Shown piece by piece: positions 1-8,229 of a stretch of 64,000 nt of DNA. Numbering within the stretch: position 1 is the stretch's first letter; every line of letters starts with the position of its first letter. Below the pieces are notes generated by a model. That model saw nothing but the letters and a program-made list of their open reading frames with translations, was not told the DNA's origin and searched no databases. The DNA comes from Congzhengia minquanensis (GTDB lineage: Bacteria > Bacillota > Clostridia > UBA1381 > UBA9506): NCBI RefSeq assembly GCF_014384785.1, contig NZ_JACRSU010000003.1:248001-312000 (forward strand), in the 5' to 3' direction. The position numbers and the translations under genes were made by a program.

Positions 1-1
1 C

Positions 2-847
2 AATGATGTTCACAGGGAAATTGCAATTGAGGCGCTGCGCGCCGGCAAAAACGTGCTGTGCGAAAAGCCTGTTACCATTGAGAGCTGGGAATTGGAAGAA
101 ATTATGAAAGTTGCTGCAGAAACGGGCAAGGTGTTTACCGTTGACCAGAACAGGCGTGTGAACAAAGATTTTGTTGCAATGCGCCGGGCAGTGGAACAAG
201 GCCTTTTGGGAGACGTTTATGTAATTGAGTCGAGAGTGGAGGGTTCCCGCGGCGTGCCTGCCGGATGGAGAATTGACAAAAAGCAGGGCGGCGGTATGAT
301 GCTGGACTGGGGCGTTCATTTAATTGACCAGATTATGTATATGTATGACGCGAAAGTAACCAACGTGTTTTGCAAAATGTATAGCATCAACTACCCCGAC
401 GTGGACGACAATTTCAGGCTCACCATGACGCTGGATAACGGCGTAACAGCCCACATTGAGGTTTCCACAAACAACTTTATTAAGCACCCGAGATGGTATG
501 TTTTGGGTAAAGATGGCACGCTTCAAATTGACGATTGGGACTGCGAGGGCAAAATCATCCGCTGTAAAGACCGGGAGGACACCTGGAGCGCGGAAATTCC
601 AAAGTCGAAGGCCGGCCCATCGAAAACCATGGCGCCCAGAAGCGACGATTCGGTTGACATTATCCCCATTTCCGCTCCGGAAGACGTGGTGGACAATTTA
701 AATCCTACCTATTGGCAGTTGATTGACACGTTAGACGGCAAGTGTGAATTAAAAATTAAGCCTGAACAGGCAATGCGTGTCATTAAGGTTATGGAGGCGG
801 CTTTTCAGTCCTCTGAAACAGGCGAAGCGATTAAAACGGATATTTAA
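2..847 (+). CDS. Gfo/Idh/MocA family oxidoreductase, C-terminal part (5' end outside window)
   Basis: The reading frame is open from the window edge, so the N-terminal Rossmann nucleotide-binding part lies outside and only about 281 residues are visible. The Glu-Lys-Pro of 'VLCEKPVT' is the conserved EKP motif of the Gfo/Idh/MocA family, and 'GGGMMLDWGVHLIDQ' matches the substrate-side region with the catalytic-type His. Family members are NAD(P)-dependent dehydrogenases or isomerases acting on sugars, inositols or sugar acids in the cytoplasm; the substrate cannot be told from sequence. The gene ends 21 bases before a ThuA-like gene with its own ribosome binding site. This dehydrogenase/ThuA pairing is common in sugar catabolic loci and implies one operon. 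Confidence 0.9.
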   Translation, partial: NDVHREIAIEALRAGKNVLCEKPVTIESWELEEIMKVAAETGKVFTVDQNRRVNKDFVAMRRAVEQGLLGDVYVIESRVEGSRGVPAGWRIDKKQGGGMMLDWGVHLIDQIMYMYDAKVTNVFCKMYSINYPDVDDNFRLTMTLDNGVTAHIEVSTNNFIKHPRWYVLGKDGTLQIDDWDCEGKIIRCKDREDTWSAEIPKSKAGPSKTMAPRSDDSVDIIPISAPEDVVDNLNPTYWQLIDTLDGKCELKIKPEQAMRVIKVMEAAFQSSETGEAIKTDI

Positions 848-868
848 CAATAAAAGGAGACGAATTTC

Positions 869-1606
869 ATGATTAAGGTTACCATTTGGAACGAAAATCA
901 ACATGAAAAAACCAGCGAGGAAGTCCGCGCCGTGCACCCCAACGGAATTCACGGCACATTGAAAAGCTTTTTGGAAAAGGACGAGGAGCTCATGATTCGA
1001 ACCGCTACCTTAGACGACCCGGAATGCGGCCTGACACAGGAAGTGTTAGACGACACGGACGTGCTGATTTGGTGGGGGCATATGGCTCACGAAAAGGTAC
1101 CCGACGAAGTGGCAGAACGCGTGCAAAAGGCTGTTTTAGACGGCATGGGCGCAGTGTTCCTGCACTCTGCACACCATTCAAAACCGTTCAGACGGCTTAT
1201 GGGAACCTCCTGTAACTTAGAGTGGCGTGAAACCAACGACCGCGAGCGGATTTGGATTACGGCACCCTCAAGCCCCATTGTTAAGGGCGTTAACGCAAGG
1301 TATTTTGAGCTTGAAGCAGAGGAAACCTATGGCGAGCGGTTCGACATTCCAGAGCCGGACCGCCTGATTATGATTGGCTGGTATAACGGCGGCGAAGTGT
1401 TCAGAAGCGGCTGCTGCTTTAACCGCGGCAACGGAAAGATTTTTTACTTCCAGCCGGGACATGAAACCTTTAGAACATTTTACCACCCCACCGTTCAGCT
1501 TATCATTAACAACGCGGTGCACTGGGCGGCAAACGAGCGTCCTACCGTAAAGGGCAACACCGACAGCTGTCTGCACTCAGAGAGAATAGAACCTATGGGC
1601 AACTAA
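869..1606 (+). CDS. ThuA-like domain protein (trehalose-utilisation family)
   Basis: A 245-residue cytoplasmic protein with no signal peptide. The order of elements (N-terminal 'KVTIWNENQHE', then 'DVLIWWGHMAHEKV', 'GAVFLHSAHHSKPF', and near the end 'GKIFYFQPGHETF...HPTVQLIINNAVHW') is typical of ThuA-like, class I glutamine-amidotransferase-fold proteins, which lack a proven general activity and have been linked to sugar oxidation. The ATG at 869 follows AAAGGAG at a good distance. It directly follows a Gfo/Idh/MocA dehydrogenase and is followed by a strong terminator, so it is the last gene of that operon. The exact reaction is unknown. Confidence 0.85.
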   Translation: MIKVTIWNENQHEKTSEEVRAVHPNGIHGTLKSFLEKDEELMIRTATLDDPECGLTQEVLDDTDVLIWWGHMAHEKVPDEVAERVQKAVLDGMGAVFLHSAHHSKPFRRLMGTSCNLEWRETNDRERIWITAPSSPIVKGVNARYFELEAEETYGERFDIPEPDRLIMIGWYNGGEVFRSGCCFNRGNGKIFYFQPGHETFRTFYHPTVQLIINNAVHWAANERPTVKGNTDSCLHSERIEPMGN

Positions 1607-1612
1607 TAGAAA

Positions 1613-1660
1613 AATAACATGCTTTACACGAAATGAAGTGTAAAGCATGTTATTTTTTAT
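1613..1660 (+). terminator. Rho-independent terminator after the ThuA-like gene
   Basis: A perfect 17-base inverted repeat (AATAACATGCTTTACAC and its complement, 8-base loop) is followed by a T run, immediately downstream of the stop codon. Confidence 0.9.
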
Positions 1661-1731
1661 CTTCTTTTAAAAATTAAAACTGCTGTAACGAATCGGAAAA
1701 GAAGCGACTCGCCCCCCTTCTATCGAAAACT

Positions 1732-1876
1732 CTATGTTACAACTGTTGTGCACAAAGGTGCTGCATCAACCAGATTGTTCCAGAGTGTAACCTTCACGGG
1801 GGTTGCATCCCCGTTCCAAAGTCTTCGGAAACAGCAATTTCTGACTTGGTGTCTGCAATGAGCCTTTCTGTTTTCA
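1732..1876 (-). pseudogene. Decayed 3' remnant of a surface-protein gene
   Basis: Downstream of the SGNH esterase stop codon, the minus strand encodes a short peptide read to a TAG at 1732-1734: 'NGDATPVKVTLWNNLVDA' then 'APLCTTVVT'. Its pattern (hydrophobic 'VKVxLW', then 'APL', then the end of the protein) resembles the C-terminal ends of the large secreted proteins in this window, such as 'VKMFVWDAVTLAPVFE' in the neighbouring gene and 'AKLYVWSGTSLADAGE' at 52.7 kb. A different frame just upstream reads 'IADTKSEIAVSEDFGTG', so a frameshift probably lies between the two. No start codon or ribosome binding site belongs to it. The similarity was judged by eye. Confidence 0.4.
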
Positions 1877-1880
1877 AAGC

Positions 1881-4800
1881 TTATTCCGCTCTCCAGGAAC
1901 CTGCAAAAATATTGTAGATTCTGGTTGCGATTTTTTCGGTTGTTGCGGTGCCGTCAACCACCTTGAGTACAACATTGTGTGTGCCGTAGTCTAAATCAAA
2001 GTTAAAGTTGCCGCCGCGTACGGTCATCTGGAAGTTTGTTTTCAGACTTTCGCTGTTATAATAGGGATTGTCTGTCCACAAGAGCTCGCCGTCCACCCAT
2101 ACTTCAACCTTACCTGTGTAATAGTGCAAACCAGTTTCAAAGGCTAAGATGTCGCCTGTGAAGCTGAAGCTTAAGGTATCGCCTACCTGTGTGGATTCTA
2201 AGTAGTTTCCGCCCTCTGTCCAGCTGCCGGATTTTTCTACGCGGCTTGTATCCTTGCAGGAGAAGATTTCCATGGTTTCAATCACTCCGCTGTTTTCCGC
2301 CAGCTTATCTTCGCGATTTAAGGGCTTCACATAGTTTCTGCCTGTCTCTAACCATGCTTTTAAGCCGTCTGCATTCACTTTATAACCTGCGTTGTTGGGA
2401 TGTGTACCGTCAGAATAAAGGTCCTCCACCGCTGTCCCTGCTGCAACGGCTGCTTTCATCGTTTCTGTGTTGTCCCATAGAGGCAGGCCGTAGAACGCAG
2501 CAATTTTTTCACCATGGCCGGGAGAAACCCTCCAGGACTGATTTGTGAAGAAGGTCAGTGCCACATAGGGCACGTTATCCATTTCGTTTAACATACGGAT
2601 AGAGCTTTCCACATTTCGCAAGGTATCGCTTTCGCTTGTATCGTTGCAGGTCATAGCATAAAATACCATGTCCGGTTTTAAGTCGATACAGTCACGCATG
2701 AGTCTTAATAAGCTGTAGTCGGTTGTAGTGCCGCCAACGCCCTTGTTATAGCAGTTCACCGTTACGCCTTCTTTTTCATAGGTATCTTTAAACCACTGTG
2801 AAAGCTGAGGTACAAAACCATTGGAGGAAGGAGAAGCACCTGCGTTTGCATAGATGGAGTCTCCTAAGAATACAATATTGATTTCATCATCGCCTGCAAA
2901 GGGATTCTCATTTACAGCGGGAAGGTTATATTCAATGGCTTCAAATACGGGAGCAAGTGTCACTGCATCCCAAACAAACATCTTCACCTTCACAGCCTCC
3001 TGCGGAATGGTAAAGGTGCCGCTATATGCGTTTGTACCGTCTTGAACGGAAAAAGTTTTAAGATCTGCCTTCGCTAAGGACTTGCTGTCATCGTATGCCG
3101 CAATGATTACCCGATACTGTTTTTCTGTGCCTGTTGTTGATGCAATATCGAATGTCCAGTTTGCTTCTGTTTTGTTTTCGTTTAAGGTAAAGCTTCTGTC
3201 CAGCAGCATATCAAATACGCTGCCGTAGGTTGCTGTTGCAGAGTTTCCGATAACACCGGTTGCAGAAACAGGGAACACTTCAAAGGAAATGTTTTCGCCC
3301 AGTCCGGAAACGGGAACACTGAATACCTCATCTGCAGCAAAGGAGCCGATATTTTTCTCACCTAGTGCAGTCTCTATGTATGCACGAACTAAGGACTTGC
3401 TTCTGTCTTCTTTTTCCCCTGCATTGGGAACATAGTCATAGTCAACCTTTAAGCCGCTCATACCAACCTTTTCAAAGGTAATATTTTCAACCTTTGCGTA
3501 TTTGCCGCTTGCCATGGTTTCTTCATTTAAAACGCCCAGCTCTTCGATAACAAAATCATCTAAGCACAGCACTGCGCCATTTTGCTGATTATTACCGCCC
3601 ACACGGAAGCTGATTTTCGGTGTGATGGGCATCAAGTCGGAATCGGTCATGCCGTCTTTTAAAGCAAATCCGGGTGTATATAGGGTTGAATAAGTCTGCC
3701 AGTCGTTGGATACCTGCCATTCCTGATTATCCGAGATGGCGCTGTCGATTTTGTTTGTTCCTACAAGAAACTGATAGTCTGGTGTATCTTTATAGGGATA
3801 TTTTTCATTCTCCTTCAGTGTGGAGTTGCTTCTTTCTAAGATAACGGTTAAGGGCTTTGTTGCGCCGCTTTCCAAGCCTTCTGTTTTTGCTTTGAAGCTG
3901 ATACGGTAGGTGTTATCATTCTTCATGGATGCAGAAGTTGTCAAGGAACTGTATTCGCCGACGCCTGTGGCTTTGATGTAGGTGTTATCGTTTTCTGTCA
4001 CTCTTTCTGCAGAGACACCTGACGTATTCCAACCCGGGAAGTCGGAAGCGGACACCATTTGATTATTATACATAAAGTATGCGCCGTCTTCCATCACCAG
4101 GTCAAGGTCTGCGGGCATACCCATATCCGTTACAGTTACATCTTTATAGCTGAAGGTACCTGCCGTACCTGCATTTGCACCGCCGGCGGTAGTTGATGAA
4201 AGTGGGTCACCGGGATGATATGACTGTCCGTCAGTGTACATACGGGCAATCAGGCTGATGCCAGATGCGTAGCTGAATGTCTGATTATCCATTAGAAAAT
4301 AAACGGTTAAGTTGTTGTCCGCATTCAGCTGCAAATCATAAATATATGCACCGGGATAACCTGAGCTTGTCAAGCCGTTGTCCGACCGACCGGATGCGTT
4401 CCAGTACAGGCGCAGATTGGCTTTTGTGCCCTTCATCTTTTCCTCATAGCCATCTGTTTCGGGGGGTAAATCGTCTGCACGGAAGGTACCCGTGATTTTA
4501 TACAAACGGCCGGGTCTCAGCTTCTGTGTGAAGGTCATATCGGGGTTACCCCAGCTTGTGGGTTTTGCAGATGTATTTGTTTTGGTGTAGGTCTGCGTTG
4601 TAACGGTGCCTGTGGGATTCGATGAGCCGGAGTCGCCGCCCTTGGTTACAAGAATAAAATCGTCAATCTGGTAGTCCAGCTTTTCGCCGTTTACATCGGC
4701 AGAAATACCCTTTTGGCCGGCAACACGGATTGCAATACCGTTGATTGAAACATTGTTAATCACAGAACCGCTGCCTGCTGTCAGTTTATCTTCCCAAACA

Positions 4801-5315
4801 AATTCGTGATCAATTTTTACCCATTCCCCTGTTACCAGCTTACCTGTGAAAGGAATTTCATACCAGCAGTTCGTTTTTTCCTCACCAACGGTTAAGGATG
4901 AATTGCCCGCATTGGTTACGGTACCGCCTCCATAGAAAATCAGGGTAAAAGAGTTTGCGTCGCTTTTCAGCTCAGTGTTCATCTTAATCCAGAGATTGAA
5001 CTTCACCCGTTCACCTGAAGGAATAGAAAGATTGTCTGCAGAATACTTGATATCGGTATAATGCGAACCTGCGGTTTGCACAAAATGCAGGCTGCCTGCG
5101 CTTCCCATAGCTCCTTCGGATGAAATGGAAAGCTTTCCGTTTGCACTGCCACCGCTTTGAGTCTTTACGGTTTTTAGAGATTCTTCCGATTCAAACGTTT
5201 CATAAATCATCGGAAAGTCGGGATTTTCGCCAATTGCCTGTACGCCAATGCTCATTGCGCCCATAAGACCGAAAAGCATGGAAACAGACAAGACCATTGC
5301 CAATAACTTTTTCAT
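1881..5315 (-). CDS. Large secreted SGNH/GDSL esterase with carbohydrate-binding-like modules
   Basis: 1144 residues from the ATG at 5315, which follows GGAGGT and opens a signal peptide ('MKKLLAMVLSVSMLFGLMG' ending in Ala); the frame stays open upstream but without a better start. Residues about 30-235 and 240-400 look like jelly-roll carbohydrate-binding modules, followed by another such module near 410-610 and Ig-like segments. The SGNH hydrolase domain lies near 810-985: 'FLGDSI' with the nucleophile Ser near 820, 'GVGGT', 'TCND' and the Asp/His pair in 'DGTHPNNAGY' near 970. A beta-rich C-terminal domain follows. This fits a secreted carbohydrate acetylesterase acting on decorated plant glycans. 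It shares modules with the surface cluster at 42-57 kb, although it is 30 kb away and on the other strand. Substrate unknown. Confidence 0.85.
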   Translation of the reverse strand: MKKLLAMVLSVSMLFGLMGAMSIGVQAIGENPDFPMIYETFESEESLKTVKTQSGGSANGKLSISSEGAMGSAGSLHFVQTAGSHYTDIKYSADNLSIPSGERVKFNLWIKMNTELKSDANSFTLIFYGGGTVTNAGNSSLTVGEEKTNCWYEIPFTGKLVTGEWVKIDHEFVWEDKLTAGSGSVINNVSINGIAIRVAGQKGISADVNGEKLDYQIDDFILVTKGGDSGSSNPTGTVTTQTYTKTNTSAKPTSWGNPDMTFTQKLRPGRLYKITGTFRADDLPPETDGYEEKMKGTKANLRLYWNASGRSDNGLTSSGYPGAYIYDLQLNADNNLTVYFLMDNQTFSYASGISLIARMYTDGQSYHPGDPLSSTTAGGANAGTAGTFSYKDVTVTDMGMPADLDLVMEDGAYFMYNNQMVSASDFPGWNTSGVSAERVTENDNTYIKATGVGEYSSLTTSASMKNDNTYRISFKAKTEGLESGATKPLTVILERSNSTLKENEKYPYKDTPDYQFLVGTNKIDSAISDNQEWQVSNDWQTYSTLYTPGFALKDGMTDSDLMPITPKISFRVGGNNQQNGAVLCLDDFVIEELGVLNEETMASGKYAKVENITFEKVGMSGLKVDYDYVPNAGEKEDRSKSLVRAYIETALGEKNIGSFAADEVFSVPVSGLGENISFEVFPVSATGVIGNSATATYGSVFDMLLDRSFTLNENKTEANWTFDIASTTGTEKQYRVIIAAYDDSKSLAKADLKTFSVQDGTNAYSGTFTIPQEAVKVKMFVWDAVTLAPVFEAIEYNLPAVNENPFAGDDEINIVFLGDSIYANAGASPSSNGFVPQLSQWFKDTYEKEGVTVNCYNKGVGGTTTDYSLLRLMRDCIDLKPDMVFYAMTCNDTSESDTLRNVESSIRMLNEMDNVPYVALTFFTNQSWRVSPGHGEKIAAFYGLPLWDNTETMKAAVAAGTAVEDLYSDGTHPNNAGYKVNADGLKAWLETGRNYVKPLNREDKLAENSGVIETMEIFSCKDTSRVEKSGSWTEGGNYLESTQVGDTLSFSFTGDILAFETGLHYYTGKVEVWVDGELLWTDNPYYNSESLKTNFQMTVRGGNFNFDLDYGTHNVVLKVVDGTATTEKIATRIYNIFAGSWRAE

Positions 5316-5434
5316 TTTTATACCTCCATTTATAAATATTTTTTGATACACATGCTTGGCCAAACAACTGTATGCAATCATTGCAGTATATGATCTACAA
5401 TTCATACTTATTTTATCACTTTTCAATAAAAAAA

Positions 5435-5462
5435 GCTATAGCAATATTAAAAAATATGTCAA
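5435..5462 (-). promoter_or_regulatory. SigmaA-type promoter of the SGNH esterase gene
   Basis: Read on the minus strand: TTGACA (5457-5462), a 16-base spacer and TATAGC (5435-5440), giving a leader of about 110 bases before the ATG at 5315. It lies immediately beyond the truncated end of the pdxR gene. Confidence 0.6.
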
Positions 5463-5521
5463 TTGTTTAATACTATCTTTAAAATATCAAAAAAACTTTT
5501 CGTTCCGGCGCGGGGCTTTGT

Positions 5522-6625
5522 TTATTTCTTTTTCATTTCATTTTTGTATAACTGCCGCCTTTTTCTTCTGACCCGGTTAATATTCCGTTCAAAATCTCCG
5601 TTGTTGATAAATTCCGCAAGAACAAACTGCTCAAACACTGGAACGGTGCAAGAATAAAATCCGATTTTGTTTAAAAATAAATCTACCAGCTCATCTGGAA
5701 GCACCATATATCCAATTCGCATGGAAGGCGCAATTGTTTTTGAAAACGTGTTTACGTAAATAACCGTTTTTTTAGGTTCTAATGAAAAAACGGTATCTTC
5801 ATTTTTTGTGGAAATGGTAAATTCAGAATCGAAGTCATCCTCAATGATAAATCCGCTGCGTGTTTTTGCCCAGCGGATATACTCGTTCCGTTTTGAAGCG
5901 GTTGCAGTGATCCCACTGGGAAAGCTGTTAAACGGCGTAACATGCAGAACAGAAGCTTTTGTTTCATTTAAAGCAGCAGACTGAATTCCGTCCGCTCCCA
6001 TTTTCAGCATGTCGCACTGCACGCCGTTGGCCGTATAAACAGAACGAATTTTTTCATAGGAAGGATTTTCTAAGGCATAAACTCTGTCGCGTCCTAATAG
6101 CTGCACAATTAGGCTGTATAAGTATTCCGCACCTGCGCCAATGACAATTTGGTGCGGCGAAACCCGAATCCCTTTGCTTCGTGCAAGATAGCGGCTGATG
6201 GATAGTTGCAGTTCCGGGCTTCCTAAGTTCGGCGGCTTAATTAAAATTTGTGTGCCATATTTTGAAAGCACGTTTCGCATTGTTTTTGCAAAAACCGAAA
6301 ATGGAAATTCTTCGTTCCAATTGTGGTGGTTCGGCGCTGCACTTGTGTTTTCTTGCTCTCGGACGGGAACTGGAAAAAAGTCTTTTTCTTTGTAAATTAC
6401 AAAATAACCGCTTCGTTCTCTTGATTCCACATATCCCTCATCACATAAAATTTGATAGGCGTGCTCAACAGTGATAACGCTGACGGAGGTCTCAGCCGCA
6501 AGAAAACGTTTAGAGGGCAATTTGTCGCCAAATTGATAAACGCGCCCCGTAATGTCGTCTCTAATTTGAAGATATAGCTGTAGATATGCAGTTTTATCGC
6601 TGTTTGTATGAATAGAATATCTCAT
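5522..6625 (-). CDS. pdxR: MocR/PdxR-type regulator (GntR winged helix plus aminotransferase fold), C-terminally truncated
   Basis: 367 residues. Residues 1-75 form a GntR winged helix ('LQLYLQIRDDI', 'GDKLPSKRFLAAE', 'VEHAYQILCDEGYVESR'). Residues 110-367 are a fold-type I aminotransferase-like domain that keeps the PLP lysine in 'NTFSKTIAPSMRIGY' and the Asp of 'IIEDDFDSEF'. Such proteins bind PLP and control pdxST, which lies divergently next to it. Family members usually have about 450-480 residues; this one stops after 'NRVRRKRRQLYKNEMKKK', so about 90-110 residues of the small C-terminal subdomain are missing, and I saw no continuation in the other frames. It may be a shortened working sensor or a decaying gene. 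The start ATG at 6625 abuts an operator half-site, suggesting autoregulation. Confidence 0.85.
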   Translation of the reverse strand: MRYSIHTNSDKTAYLQLYLQIRDDITGRVYQFGDKLPSKRFLAAETSVSVITVEHAYQILCDEGYVESRERSGYFVIYKEKDFFPVPVREQENTSAAPNHHNWNEEFPFSVFAKTMRNVLSKYGTQILIKPPNLGSPELQLSISRYLARSKGIRVSPHQIVIGAGAEYLYSLIVQLLGRDRVYALENPSYEKIRSVYTANGVQCDMLKMGADGIQSAALNETKASVLHVTPFNSFPSGITATASKRNEYIRWAKTRSGFIIEDDFDSEFTISTKNEDTVFSLEPKKTVIYVNTFSKTIAPSMRIGYMVLPDELVDLFLNKIGFYSCTVPVFEQFVLAEFINNGDFERNINRVRRKRRQLYKNEMKKK

Positions 6626-6698
6626 CTGGTTATATAAAAAACTCCTTTTCTGGCAATTGTAATACTATCAGTATATAGTATAATACAGTTATAACCAG
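6626..6698. promoter_or_regulatory. Divergent pdxR/pdxST control region with inverted operator halves
   Basis: CTGGTTATA (6626-6634) and its exact complement TATAACCAG (6690-6698) sit at the two ends of the intergenic region, 64 bases apart centre to centre, about six helical turns. The pdxS promoter between them reads TTGTAA (6657-6662), 16 bases, TATAAT (6679-6684). The left half touches the pdxR start codon and the right half lies just upstream of the pdxS ribosome binding site. Binding by PdxR is inferred from its usual role. Confidence 0.6.
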
Positions 6699-6716
6699 TT
6701 GTAAAGGAGAAAAAAG

Positions 6717-7592
6717 ATGAAAAACGAAAGATTTGAATTAAACAAAAATCTGGCCCAAATGCTAAAAGGCGGCGTGATAATGGACGTTACCACGCCGGAA
6801 CAGGCAAAAATTGCGGAGGAAGCCGGTGCATGCGCCGTTATGGCCTTAGAACGCATTCCGGCCGACATCAGGGCGGCCGGCGGCGTTTCAAGAATGAGCG
6901 ACCCGAAAATGATTAAAGGCATTCAACAAGCCGTGAGCATCCCCGTAATGGCAAAGTGCAGAATTGGCCATTTTGCAGAAGCCCAGGTTTTACAGGCCAT
7001 TGAAATTGATTATATCGACGAAAGCGAAGTTTTATCACCGGCAGATGATAAATACCATATTGATAAAACTGCGTTTTCTGTTCCGTTTGTTTGCGGCGCA
7101 AAAGATTTGGGGGAAGCCTTAAGAAGAATTAATGAAGGAGCCTCTATGATCAGAACCAAAGGAGAACCGGGAACGGGCGATGTTGTGCAGGCTGTTCGCC
7201 ATATGCGCATGATGCAGTCTGAAATCCGCAGAATTGCCTCTATGGGATTAGATGAACTTTTCGAAGCGGCAAAGAACTTGCAGGTTCCTTATGATTTGGT
7301 TCTTTATGTTCATGAAAATGCAAAGCTTCCGGTTGTTAATTTTGCGGCCGGCGGTGTTGCAACCCCCGCAGACGCCGCAATGATGATGCAGCTCGGCGCG
7401 GAAGGCGTATTTGTTGGGTCGGGCATTTTTAAATCGGGCAATCCTCAAAAGCGCGCTGCCGCAATTGTGAAAGCTGTTTCCAATTTTGAAGATGCCGGAC
7501 TGATAGCGGAATTGTCTGAAGACCTTGGTGAAGCCATGGTTGGCATTAACGAGCAGGAAATTGAGATTTTAATGGCGGAAAGGGGCAAATAA
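6717..7592 (+). CDS. pdxS: Pyridoxal 5'-phosphate synthase subunit PdxS
   Basis: 291 residues, the normal length of PdxS/Pdx1, a (beta/alpha)8 barrel. Diagnostic stretches are '[19 protein letters not shown]', '[12 protein letters not shown]', '[17 protein letters not shown]', '[10 protein letters not shown]' and '[12 protein letters not shown]', with the lysines that hold the sugar and intermediate adducts at 'MAKCRIG' and in the N-terminal region. With PdxT it makes pyridoxal 5'-phosphate from ribose 5-phosphate, glyceraldehyde 3-phosphate and glutamine-derived ammonia. ATG at 6717 follows AAAGGAG. It shares an operon with pdxT (1-base gap) and is divergent from pdxR, which likely regulates it. 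Confidence 0.97.
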   Translation: MKNERFELNKNLAQMLKGGVIMDVTTPEQAKIAEEAGACAVMALERIPADIRAAGGVSRMSDPKMIKGIQQAVSIPVMAKCRIGHFAEAQVLQAIEIDYIDESEVLSPADDKYHIDKTAFSVPFVCGAKDLGEALRRINEGASMIRTKGEPGTGDVVQAVRHMRMMQSEIRRIASMGLDELFEAAKNLQVPYDLVLYVHENAKLPVVNFAAGGVATPADAAMMMQLGAEGVFVGSGIFKSGNPQKRAAAIVKAVSNFEDAGLIAELSEDLGEAMVGINEQEIEILMAERGK

Positions 7593-7593
7593 T

Positions 7594-8172
7594 TTGAAAA
7601 TCGGTGTAATAGCCGTGCAGGGAGCATTTATTGAACACGAAAAAATGCTTGCAGAGCTGGGAATATCTTCGTTTGAAATTAGAAAAAACAGCGATTTAAA
7701 CCGTTCGTTTGACGGATTCATTATCCCAGGCGGCGAAAGCACGGTTCAGGGAAAGCTGCTCAAAGAGCTGAATTTGTTTGATGCGTTGAAGGAACTGATT
7801 AAAAATGGTTTACCGGTGTTTGGCACCTGTGCGGGACTAATCCTCCTTGCGAAGACCATTGAAAACGAACGTCATGCTTATTTTTGCACCATGGACATTA
7901 CCGCTAGGCGAAACGCCTATGGGCGCCAGTTGGGAAGTTTTCATACAACAGGTAATTTTAAGGGAATTGGCGACATACCCATGACCTTTATTCGTGCTCC
8001 CTACATTCAATCGGCTGCAAAAGAGGTGGAAATTCTGGCCACAGTGGACGGGAAAATTGTTGCGGCCAAACAAAAAAATCAGCTTGTAACGGCGTTTCAC
8101 CCAGAACTGGACCATGATCTTGGTGTGCATCGCTATTTTGCAGATATGATAAAAAAACAGCCGTCGTTATAA
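7594..8172 (+). CDS. pdxT: Pyridoxal 5'-phosphate synthase glutaminase subunit PdxT
   Basis: 192 residues, class I glutaminase that supplies ammonia to PdxS. Visible motifs: 'GVIAVQGAFIEHEKML' at the N-terminus, 'IPGGEST' (oxyanion region), the nucleophile Cys in 'FGTCAGLILLA' near residue 79, and the His/Glu pair in 'TAFHPELDHD' near 168. The start is TTG at 7594, one base after the pdxS stop, with AAGGGG upstream as ribosome binding site; alignment of the N-terminus to the family supports it. A terminator follows directly. Confidence 0.96.
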   Translation: MKIGVIAVQGAFIEHEKMLAELGISSFEIRKNSDLNRSFDGFIIPGGESTVQGKLLKELNLFDALKELIKNGLPVFGTCAGLILLAKTIENERHAYFCTMDITARRNAYGRQLGSFHTTGNFKGIGDIPMTFIRAPYIQSAAKEVEILATVDGKIVAAKQKNQLVTAFHPELDHDLGVHRYFADMIKKQPSL

Positions 8173-8184
8173 AAACAGACATAC

Positions 8185-8218
8185 AAAAAGTGAGAGAATT
8201 TTTTCTCTCACTTTTTTT
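8185..8218 (+). terminator. Terminator of the pdxST operon
   Basis: AAAAAGTGAGAGAA and its complement form a stem with a T-rich loop and a T-rich 3' arm; it lies 12 bases after the pdxT stop and just before the convergent hydrogenase operon. Confidence 0.85.
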
Positions 8219-8229
8219 GCTTTTAAAAG

